Source of the DNA: Hepsetus odoe | Lineage: Eukaryota; Chordata; Actinopteri; Characiformes; Hepsetidae | Direction of reading: 5' to 3' | DNA: 64,000 nucleotides | NCBI GenBank assembly: GCA_017165825.1 | Contig: CM029383.1 | Location: 11,143,219-11,207,218 of the forward strand | In this document: piece after piece, positions 10,344 to 20,936 of the stretch | Position numbering within the stretch: the stretch's first letter is position 1 | Layout: every line of letters begins with the position of its first letter | Made by a program: the position numbers and the translations under genes | The notes under the pieces: model-generated | What the model was told of the DNA's origin: nothing | Databases searched by the model: none | The model's input: only the letters and a program-made list of their open reading frames with translations

Positions 10344-11334
10344 GTCGGTTCAGTTGGAGTTCCGCACATCTCATGTGAGGACATGATGCTCAGTCCAGTT
10401 CAGGGACTGAAAACTTACTGATCAGTGTCTGGAGTTTTAACCTGCCGCACCCCCGTCTCTGATATTCCCGATCAGTCCCTCCCACGTCACTCATGCACAT
10501 TTGTAGATGCTTGATTTTAAAAAGCTTGGGGTAATTTGACCCTTTTGCTTCATCACACACCATTTACACCCCCCCCCCCCCATGAGTTTTAAAAGTAATG
10601 TTTACTGCAGAAATTCTTATTAGGATTGAAGTATAAGGTGTCTGTAGGCATGTTTATGTAGACCTGCAGAGAACTGTAAATGAGGTTGCATTACTTGTGC
10701 AGTCCCTTTTAGACCCGGGGGTCTTGTAAATGTGCAGGAAGACCTAGTCTGTCTGAAGGCTTTTCAGGACTCAAGTCCTTCCCCCAAGTTCCACAGAAAG
10801 ATGGTGCACTGTTTCTTTGTCCTGTCCACACTAACTTTTTTTTTTTGGAAATCCTGGCACCTTGTCTAGTTTCTGGAGCAGAAATATGGATTTTACCACT
10901 GCAATAAGTGCAATATTCGTTGGGAGAGTGCCTATGTTTGGTGCATCACAGGCTCTTGTAAGGTAGTGTATCAAACTTCATATTGGCCGATATTCCTCAG
11001 CTGTAACTTTCACCCTCACGGTTTGCTGCAATCTCTCAGGTTTACTTTAAGCAGCACTGCAGGAAGTGCCAGGCGGGACTGAATCCATACAGAGTGGAGT
11101 CTATTCAGTGCCAGGTTTGTAGCAGCTATGGTTTTTAAATGTTTTAAACACATTGTGTTCTGCTGTAAGTCCTCTGTATTTCATTGCTAGACATGTGGGC
11201 AGACACGCTGCACCTGTGAGCAGAAGCAAAGGCACATCGACTTAAGACGGCCTCATCGCCAGGACCTGTGTGGCCGTTGCAAAGGGAAAAGGCTGTCCTG
11301 TGACACCACCTACAGCTTCAAATACATTGTCTGA
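9768..11334 (+). CDS. zar1l: Zar1-like protein (zygote arrest 1-like), complete, 4 exons, 295 aa
   Basis: Maternal oocyte protein of the ZAR1 family, whose C-terminal zinc finger binds translational control sequences in maternal mRNAs. Exons: 9768-10343, 10870-10962, 11040-11114 and 11191-11334, all phase 0 with AG/GT borders. The start ATG has G at -3 and +4, and the in-frame codons before it lack an ATG. The conserved N-terminal block (residues about 50-100: YKRSQLKAILSQVSPGLAPR and GVQVNPRAD) and RLNFQ at the exon 1 end match ZAR1L. The C-terminal third has the Cys-rich 3CxxC-type finger: HCNKCNIRWESAYVWC, HCRKCQ, CQTCGQTRCTC and LCGRCKGKRLSC. A poly-Glu stretch lies before the finger (about residues 147-158). 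Converges on fry. Confidence 0.93.
10344..10869 (+). other. zar1l intron 1
   Basis: Intron of 526 bases between gtcggt and tgtctag. Contains a C homopolymer near 10569-10581 and a T run near 10840. Nothing else recognised. Confidence 0.8.
10870..10962 (+). CDS. zar1l: zar1l exon 2 (first zinc-finger cysteines)
   Basis: 31 codons between tgtctag and gtagtg. Encodes FLEQKYGFYHCNKCNIRWES and the VWC that follows, matching the start of the ZAR1/ZAR1L C-terminal domain. Confidence 0.92.
11040..11114 (+). CDS. zar1l: zar1l exon 3
   Basis: 25 codons between tctctcag and gtttgt. Encodes VYFKQHCRKCQAGLNPYRVE and SIQCQ, including two CxxC-type cysteine positions. Confidence 0.92.
11191..11334 (+). 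CDS. zar1l: zar1l exon 4 and stop
   Basis: Acceptor ttgctag|ACATGT. 47 codons plus TGA: the TCGQTRCTC segment, then HIDLRRPHRQDLCGRCK and the terminal YSFKYIV. This tail is nearly invariant in the ZAR1 family. Confidence 0.93.
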   Translation, partial: TCGQTRCTCEQKQRHIDLRRPHRQDLCGRCKGKRLSCDTTYSFKYIV

Positions 11335-11400
11335 GTCTCTGGCCTTTTTTTTTTATATTGGTATTACTGGCAATGAAAAGCTTTTGTATGTGAGATTTGT

Positions 11401-11406
11401 AATAAA
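11401..11406 (+). terminator. zar1l poly(A) signal AATAAA
   Basis: Canonical hexamer 67 bases after the stop codon, giving a very short 3' UTR. It faces the fry poly(A) signal on the other strand. Confidence 0.75.
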
Positions 11407-11774
11407 CTCTAATGTATTGCAGCATTTCTGTCCCATGCTGACCTGTTCATTTCCTACATGTAGTATTTCCTTTTGGACTCATCAAGGCTCAATAATAGGA
11501 AGCAGAAAGACAAACATTATTTTGGCCCTGGTTTGGTATATTTAGCAATGGAATTTCCCCCTTCCCAATTTAACCTTTTTGAAATGGTGTTTCAAGTTTA
11601 TGTAAAGGTAGTTTGAGAGTCAGACTTTACTGACATTTCTTGCTTGCAGGCCCTCTTGGTGGTCTGACTTTTTAGTTTGGCAGTATGATTTGCCAAGCTG
11701 CATGATGGAGGATTGATCTCTTAAATTTTAGCTTGACTGTCAACAGATCAGAACAGTAGTGCTATGATCCTGTT

Positions 11775-13015
11775 GTAATTGAATATTTGCCTTTATTGTG
11801 ACATGACACTTGAGCACCAAAAGAAAATCACTTCACAAAAGCCATAAAAGTATTTACATGGTGAAAAACTCTACACTAAGACTTTCCTAAGGAAAACAAT
11901 GTGCAATCTCTCCTGGCATGCACATGTTTCTAAAGACAAAAACACTGACCCGCATGAAAGGAGCTCCCTTTTGAACTTTACAAATGTGGGTTTTTTTTTT
12001 TCCTTAAAATATTTTCTTAATAAATAGTTCTATAATTAACTCTAAATACAATGCATGCTTGGCAGTTTTAACTGACACAGAACGATTTCTCAAAAAACCA
12101 TACAGAAAGCATTTTGAGAAAAAAATGACAGAGGCAAGTTGTAATACAGTAGAAAGTCAAAATTAAAGGGCCTACTAGTTTCACTGACATTGATCAACAC
12201 TTGTACAATGACATTTACCAGCTCAGCTTATTACTTTTGTGTTGTGTGTGTGTATATATGGCAGCTAAATGTCAGCGTGTGTGCATGTACACAAGTACAT
12301 AATCTGATATGTTTCAGTTCAGTGTTGAGTACTGGACCAGTGACGAATAGGCTCATAAATATACAAGCTAGAAGCTTCTTAGAGAACAGTTACAAAAAGC
12401 AATGACCTCCGTAGCATGTCTCAGTCACAGAAGTTCATTCAGAACATTCTTGAGTGGTACAGCAGAAATTCACCAGTGATTCTTCATTGCACGTTTCCCA
12501 GGTGACAATATCCAGAGCAAATACCTTTGGTAGAAGTTCCTACCAGCTTTGGCATTTCCTTACCAAAAATATACAACATTTTTCTCAGTAGCAAACAGGT
12601 TCTTCCTCGCCTTCTTCATTTGTGATGTCTGATCTAGAAAACTCAGCATAGTGCAATTAAATAAGATATTTTTTTTAAGTTCCTTAATCCAAAGTGTCGC
12701 ACAGTAGCAGTTCTGTTTCTCCAGTACTGTTGCACATCTGAGGACCTGAAGACATGCTCATTCTCAGGAGCCCCTTCCTATTCAACAAAGCCAAGGACAC
12801 TCCAAGTTTCCCTAAGTAGGGTGTTAGTTTGTTGGAGAGAGCCTTGAAAGGGTAGCAGCACTCCCAGACAGCACACTGGTTATGGCCTGGAGGAGGGGGT
12901 ATCAGGGGGGGAGCACAGGGCAAGGGCTGTAACAAAAGGGGCTGGGTGTCTAAGGGGGGATCCAGTGATCGGGGGGTCCAGGCCAGGGCTGGTCCGGGGG
13001 GCTGCAGGCCTCCTG
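11775..13015 (-). other. probable fry 3' UTR
   Basis: Sequence between the fry stop codon and the minus-strand AATAAA. It begins with a C/G-rich, purine-skewed stretch (12.88-13.01 kb) and becomes AT-rich. No other open frame or RNA gene is convincing. Confidence 0.5.
11792..11797 (-). terminator. fry poly(A) signal AATAAA
   Basis: Minus-strand AATAAA about 1.2 kb after the fry stop codon. It is the only canonical hexamer I noticed between the stop and zar1l, so the fry 3' UTR probably ends near 11770-11780. Confidence 0.5.
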
Positions 13016-14657
13016 TCAGAGACTTACAGTGGAAGCGCTGGAGTCCGGGAGGCCGGATGAGACCACCCGGTACCCCTGAGCGCGGCGAATCATGTCCCGG
13101 ATCTCTCCGTTAAGCTCCATAAGCTTGGAGCAAATCTGCGATGGCTCCTGGCTGGAGCCCACCAAAGCAAACGTGCCTGTCTGGCCCAGAGACTGGTGTC
13201 TGAAGTAGATGTTTAGTAGTGTCTGCACCTCATCCTCTGAATTCCCACCAAATATGTCATTTGGCCACAGCCTTCTAAAGGAACCAAGCAGAAAAGAATG
13301 TAGGATGTTAAAAAATGAAGGGCATTTTCTAGTTTCTAGAGAAACCTTTAAGATCTTTACAAATCTAAAGCTCTACAAATTCACATATGCATCACACTAA
13401 GTACTGGTGTAAAGCTCAGTTTTCTCCGCTAGTTCTTGCGAGTTTGTCTGTAGGGCTGCAAATACTTCATCTAATACAAACCTTTGCCGCTATGATGTAG
13501 CAACAGTGCTCCAATGAAACCATGCCCTGCATTTTTAAAAATTTTAAATAGTTTAAGATTATGACCTGCAATGTCGGATGTAGTTGATTGCTGTGGCAAA
13601 TTGATTATTCTTCAGACACTCAAGGATGGCCTGCACAGCTGCTTCTGAGGTGGGGAAGCTAGGCAGGGTGCCATGGCCACCAGCTGCTCCTGTTGCTGCC
13701 AACCAAAGACTGACCTTCAGCTCTCCCAGCTCACGTGACATGTTTAGTAGCTGCAAGATAGAACACATGGAGGGGAGATCAAGATGGGAAACTAATGGTT
13801 TGTGAGAGTTAATGTGAGAGTTAAATGTGATATTTTATGGGATATAAGTCACATGGATGGTACACATTCTAGAACTATAAGATGAGGAAGAAGCTATTTA
13901 ACAATTTCTTATGTTTATTTGCAAAGGAGATATAAAAAATGCCTTCTGTAAAGTACTTATAACATATATAAACTCCTCAGCCACCAAGGGTGTAACAATC
14001 GCTAGACAATATTGGAAAGTTAAAGTAATGTAGGTTAAATAGTGTCAAAACTGAAGACTGCATCGTCATTACGGCCCTTGGTCTTTTCTGAGGGTCCTTC
14101 ATATTTTGTAGACTACCCTGCATGTGGGTGTATTCTGCACTTCATAAAAATGGTACCTTAGAAAGTTAAAAAATGTAAATCATCATGCTATTAAGCTAAG
14201 CTTAATTTGGAAAATTTTACAAACAATGACAAACTAAATATTTATGGAATGACACAAAATGACAAACTATCTTAAAATTGGCATAATAACAATATTTCTA
14301 CATTTCATAAAAATGTAGAATATGAATAAATATTAGGCATACTGAACACATCTACCTAGACACTGTTTTTCCAGTGTTTCTATTTTTATTGTAAACAGTT
14401 CACTTAAATTGTTAAATGATATTCTTAATGTTTTGATTGTGAAACAAATCAATCTAGAAGTGAGGGATTGATACTGAAAATTTAATTTAATCTTCAAATG
14501 GAATTTAATTCGTAATAAAATTAGGGTTTTTATCCACACTGAATACCTCTGGCACAGAGCTGATGCTGCTGAGTTTTGTAATCAGTTTACAGTAGCACTG
14601 AAAAAGCAGTAGGAGCTGGAAGTGCAGTTTGTAGAGCCGCTGACACAGCTCCAATTG
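13016..14657 (-). CDS. fry: fry exons 59-61 (C terminus, residues about 2811-2994)
   Basis: Exons 14547-14657, 13566-13750 and 13016-13274. Landmarks: LELCQRLYKLHFQLLLLFQ, LLNMSRELGELK, AAVQAILECLKNNQFATAIN, LWPNDIFGG, VQTLLNIYFRHQSLGQTGTF and LMELNGEIRDMIRRAQGYR. It ends with a Ser-rich tail, PDSSASTVSL, and TGA at 13016-13018. The last codons contain a donor-like ACT|GTAAGT just before the stop, but the ending resembles human SSVSGTSL, so the stop is accepted. Confidence 0.95.
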
Positions 14658-17600
14658 CTGTGAAGGAAAGAGTAACAGCAGATATAAGACATGAGGATAA
14701 ATCCACCCATACAGATATGCAATAACACAAAAATTCACACAAATACAGAAACTCCATATTCCAGCTGTATTCTGAACAAAATATTACAAATCCCACTTAT
14801 GGCAACCTCTCACTCCACACTGTCACGGCATATGAAAAAACGGCACGATTTTTCAAACTTACAGCCAGTGTTTCCATTTGCTGCATGGCAAGCATGTCAT
14901 AAGACAAGAAAGAGTAGAGAGGAAAAATAAAAGGCATTAATGAAAAAGCATGCAAATAGTGAGAGCAAACCCATCCCAGCAGTTAAGCTATTCAAAAGAA
15001 TACAGAACTCCTCTCCCAAAGATTAGTGGATCAGTCCAAATCAAGCTTAGAAGGTTTGATTATATTGTTCATGCAAAAGAATAACGATCGGGCCAAAGAA
15101 AGAAAAGGACTTCAGTCTCCACAAATGGTGTACATACAAAACATTTCTTTCAACATTTAATTTTTATCTTCTTATGGTTCTTTTTTTCCTTGCATCTGTC
15201 CTATGCTGCTAGCTTTGTCAGTGCAGCTGATTTTGATACATTTCATTGATATTATATTGTTCTTAATATACTATTAATATACTTTTTAATATACTTTATA
15301 TACTTGCTGCTGCTGTAATTTGTTGCACCATTTATTTTTGCAAATTATATACCCTGGAATATCCATCATAGCTAATCTAGTAGATCATAGCATAGTTTAC
15401 CAGTTTAAAGGTGATACTGCTGCAAAGCACCAAATAGAAGCCTCTACACAAGGTACCCCTTGGTACATTTTCTCAATCATTTTAATTATGTTTTATAGTT
15501 TAGAAAAAACCTTTTGTTCATAGAAAGAAGAAAAAAGGTGAAAATGTGCATCAAATCAGCTGCAGCATAGGAGCTAGCAGCATAGGAAAGATGCAAGGTA
15601 AAAAAAAGATTATTAAGATTATATTATATCATACATATAACAGTTTCTCTTCCTAAAAGTGCATCCATCCATTTTCTGCCGTTTGTCCCAAACAGGGTCG
15701 CGGGGGAGTGCTGGTGTCCAACCCAGCGCACACAGGGCGAGGACGGGGGACGCACCCTGGACAGGTTGCCAGCCCATCGCAGGGAGGAGCGGGACAGGGA
15801 CGGTACCTTGCTCAAGGGTACCTCAGGGCAACCTATTGGGAAGGGGTTTGAACCCCCGATCTTCTGATCATGTGGCCAACGCCCTAACCACTAGGCCAGA
15901 CTGATATGTATATATGTTAATATGTATGTATCTTAGACAGTTTACAATTTGTGCATAAAATGAGCATCAATACAACTGTTTGGCCAGCTATATTAATATA
16001 TATTATTACTATTATTATATTAATATAATACTGTGGGTTCATGCACGAATGTGGGAGACATTTCTTTATACCTTCTCTTCCGTGTCTCCAGGCTGGCAAG
16101 TGATCACCCCATCATCAGGGCACTTAGGAAATGTGGCCTTGCAGTTCTGAAGCCACTGAGATAAGAGACATAAACAAGTTTGAAAAGTTACTTTATTCAA
16201 AAAGTGTGCATATGTGTGTGCTTGTGAGTGTGTGTGCGTAAGGTATGAGATGTACTTACAGAGACTGCAGCTTCCTCTTTATTGTTGTATGTATCCAGAT
16301 ACTCCTGCAACTCCAGTACACTGAACTTCATTTTCTCTAAAAGCCCAAAGGACATGATCTACAAGCCAAATAACACAAGACAGAGGGCAGAACTGAGCAA
16401 AGATTGCATCATTACAACTTATGTATTTTATATATATCTTAAAAACCAATACAAAACCAATACAAAAATGAAAGGGAAATTCTCTCCAAACAGTGGAAAA
16501 GTTCTACAATCAAGACCTCTCTCAATGAAGCAAGACAAACTGGTGTGATCAACAACAAATGAAAAGTTTAGTTCCATGAACTTCACCAGATGGAAAACAT
16601 CAGAAACAAAACATCAGATAAAGCAATCACTTTCTTCAAGAGCACTTTTTGCTAACCGTATCAGCATCGACAAACAGTGTGGGGCAGTCTGAACATGTCC
16701 TCAGCATCTGGGATGACCTCTGAAATTTTGACCCAATGCCCCTCAGGCTGTCTCCAAGGTAACCCGCTGCATCAGTGGTCAATGAGCAACACTTGTTCTG
16801 GATGTTCTGAAGACACAATCCACCCACAAGCATTAAATCATGAATAATCTTGTCTTGGCATGAGTAACAAAGCTTGTGAAACAGATTAAAATTTAGAATC
16901 AAAGGTAGAGTCACACAAAGAATTACAATCTGTTCAAATGACATGTTTTTGTTGAAAGAAAAAAAAAAAAAGTATTTTCCTTAAGATATCCAAACAATTC
17001 CAATGTATTTGACTTTAACATGAAAATAACAAAATCTAAAATGTTGCTTAATGTTTTATTATGAATATTATAAGCTTTATTCTTTCAGTATGATAAATAC
17101 AGCAGATAAACAGTTATTGTGCAAAGGTGTGTGTATTTTTAAAAACTGCAGAAGCTTAGTCCACACTTTGGGATACCACAATGCAATTTGCTGACTTGTC
17201 TGGACTATTTCGATGTGCTGCATACATGTATATTTGTATGTCTTGTTGTGGCATGAATGTCTCTTGTATTTATATTTGAAAAGTAGGTTGAGATTTGAAA
17301 ACAGGTGTCACAGTACCTGGAACAGAGTGTAGAAAATGCGGAAAGTGTAAATGGCACAAGAGCCATCTGAGTCACACACTAGCTGGTTAATGTGTGTGCG
17401 CCAGGCCTCTTCAGCATCGTCACACACAGTAGGCTGAAAAGCAGCCAAGATGGCAGAGAAAAATGGGGAGGGAGGTGGAGGAAAACCCAACTCATCCAGA
17501 TCATCCCTGTCCTCTCCAAAACTGTAGCTACGGCAACAACAGAAGAGAAAGAAGCCCACTTTATGCAGTTCTTGTGACTGGTAACTATAGCAACACTATA

Positions 17601-19517
17601 TTATATACTGACACCTAAGACAATAATAATCACTGCAAGACAAGACATTTTGACTAATCCAGTAAGGGTCTGTGTTTGTCCTATAAAGGAGACTCTTCCC
17701 ACATTGTTTCTTTTTAATGTTACGAATCATTTGTATTTTATACACATATCTTAGCTGGAATAGATTTATCTAAGACTCGGTTTGAATTCTGCAAAGAAAT
17801 TCTTACAGAAATTTGCAAAACCTGTGTATTTTGTAGAATGCAAGAGCAGACAAACATACCCAGGCAGACAGTTTGGGCCCAGATTGACCTCTGGTCGCTC
17901 TGGCTCTGGTGGAAGGTCCAGTTTGAAGCTGGAGCCGCAGTCAAACCCCGGCGGTAGCTCACTTACGCAGAAAGACAAGTCATCCTCCAACATGTTACTG
18001 TCCTCATCTTCTGGAAATGGCTGCAAAAACATGCACATAACCCAATCTAAACAAACCCTCCACTTTTCTATTGCTTTAAATATCTTTATGAAGTTAATTC
18101 ATCAAATTCATTAGCCTTATTTTCCCTGCAGACCATATGGTGTTTAGCAATATGAAAAAAAACTGAAAAACTAAATTAACTTATACAATCAGATTTTCAT
18201 AAATCAGATTTCACTTACAGGGGCCATGACAGTGTCTTCTGGCAGGGATGTCCCCAGGCAGGGTGTGGCTGCATTCAGAGAGTTTGGGTCAGCAGATGTG
18301 GTGTCATAGGAGGTTGAAAGAGAGTCAGTGTGATTGGTGTCCTCTGAAGGAGAAAGGTTCATGGTCTAAATGGAAGAAAACACATCCAATGAACTCTTAA
18401 TTTTTAAGAAATTAAGAAAACGTCAACAAAACGTTAACAAAACGTCAATGCAATTATGCTGTTACTGTTCCTTGCAATATATTAAAAACACTTGAGTGAC
18501 ACCTGAAAAATGGACCTGTATTATAAATGATGTTTTTTTATTATAAAAATTATAACATTTTGTTTGTTGCCCACAATTCCCACAGACACTCATCTGGAAA
18601 ATCTGAGACTCACAAAGCAACCAATAGTTTTGGGTTTTGGGTTTGATGTTTTTGTTAATAACTTGGATTGTTAATAACTTGTTTGCATATTGCAATATCC
18701 TTTAATATCATTTTTGCAAAAGTCAATTTCACAGTAATGGTTAAAAATTGATCAGCTTTACAGGTGTAAGAGACCCAAACAGAAGAATAACAATACTAAA
18801 GCGGCCCGTACAAGTTGCGAGTGGGATAGACTTTGGCTGGTGGAATTGGACTCCTCTTCAGAAGAGTCATCTGAGTCATGCTGTGGATCATGGGGTCCGA
18901 GGCTGGGCATGCTGTTTAAATGCTGGCTCTCTTCCAGCAGCTCTGTCAGGTCTGTGCTATCCAAGGAACGGCGCCGTACTCCCCAGTTAAAGCTGTCCAT
19001 GTTCTCTCCCTGCAAAACACATATATAAACACACCTGTGTTTTCTGCAAGATTCAATAAAGCAGGATGTTTCTACATTCAAAATCTATCATTTTATTTCA
19101 AGCTTTAATTTCTAGTTCCTTGAAATATTTCCTATAACCCAATATAAAGCAGTTAACATGTAAGTTAGCAAACTAAGCATTTTGGTGCAGTAAATTTTAT
19201 TTTTTGTCTTGCATGCATTTCTGTGATTCATGACATGAATGTTTTAAATGTTAAATAAAACTTTCTGGGACAGGAAAAGCCTAGATGAGTAACAAACCAA
19301 CATGCACAGAGTGGCTCTGTGCACATACATTAGCCAGGAGTGCAGCACACTCCATGTCAAGCACTTACAGAGGCATGCTTACCTGTAGTTCCTGGGCAGC
19401 ACAGGAGAGAAAGAAAGAGAGAAAGTTATCCACACAGTAAGAAAGAAAAGCAAGTAAGCAATTCAAGAGTTAGAGACAGGGTGTGAAGATAGTTAATGTA
19501 CCACCATTGTTATGAAA

Positions 19518-19563
<46 letters not shown>

Positions 19564-20868
19564 TAAAGAAATTACAATTAGACATTTAATAACCCAAAGT
19601 AAAAGAGGGGATAATAGATTCCTGCAAAAATCATGTAAAAATACTACATCAACACAACCCATTACAGTGAAAATCCAGCACTAGGCTTAATCAATGCCTG
19701 ATAAACTGACCTTAAGTGTTGTACGATGGGATAGCAGTACACTTGCTAATCACTCACCTCTCCATCCTCTAACTCCACGTCTAGGAAGTCAAAATCTCTG
19801 AAGACTCGGAACTGCTGCTCTGAAGCGGTGTCATCCAGCGTGTCCTCCCGCGTGCCATCCTCCGATGACACCTGGCTGGGCTGGCGCTCCATCAGCTCCA
19901 GATCACCACAGGATGAAAAGATCACCTGGCATAGAGAACAAGAGGCCTGACAAATCAAAGTGTTGCCACTGATATGAAGCGGCCTGTTTTTAATGTTTGC
20001 ACCCTCTCTGTCTTTTGTCATAGATTGATATTATCCTTAGTCTGGGTTTAAGGTGAAGCTAGGTATTAGCCTGTTTAATCACAGGAATTTGCAATCTGGC
20101 AATCTAGTGTTACAATTACTACACACAACATAATGTTCAATAATCAACTTTATCACTGTTAAAACATGGTTGCCTAGGTAAAGCATGAAAAGCCTGAGTA
20201 AATTGTGAAAGTTATGGATGTTAAACTGATTTAACTGAATTAACGGGCTTATTTTGCTAAGCAGCATTGTGAAGCAGAACATTTACTTACTGATGGGTTT
20301 TTGGTGAGGCCAACCTCTTGGCCACACAGAGACAACACATTCACCAATTTTTCTCGTGTTCGCTTCTGAGAAGAGAAACAGAACAGCTATCAGCAACAGC
20401 TTTGAACAAACCAGTGTACTTCTGTCAAGTTGAACTCTTCTCCAAACAGCAATAATGCAAGTTACTACCATTTTGGTACAACTAAATCAACACATTTTTC
20501 TTTTTACAACAAAACTATACAGCTTTTTAGAATTATAATGTCAGCCCCTTGAAACACTGAGATACTCTTTATGATCACATTTCTTTTTCAATAAACAACC
20601 GAGTAGTTTTTAAATAATTTTAAATAGATTTGGGATCACTTTCTGATCAATTTCACAGTATAATAGTATGACAGAGATGGGGAGATGTGTCAAGATGTCT
20701 CACCTGTGATGACTGTGGCCTCTTCCAGCTGACAGGTACCAGAACAGGGTTGGAGCTGGAGCCTGATGAAGTGGAGGAGGCACTGCGTGTCACTGCAATG
20801 GCCCGCGATTTCCCATCTCTACCTGCTGAACCCTGGAGCTCATCATATCTGCGCCCAATCACTGGTGT

Positions 20869-20936
<68 letters not shown>

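Larger units (their letters stand above)
14658..16071 (-). other. fry intron 58
   Basis: Intron of 1.4 kb containing microexon m2, AT-rich filler and a full-length SINE at 15659-15903. Confidence 0.8.

Noticed and set aside
13016..13030. Donor-like ACT|GTAAGT at the end of fry exon 61 as evidence for another exon
   Set aside because: The reading frame ends two codons later in a tail resembling the human C terminus, and no plausible coding exon follows before zar1l.
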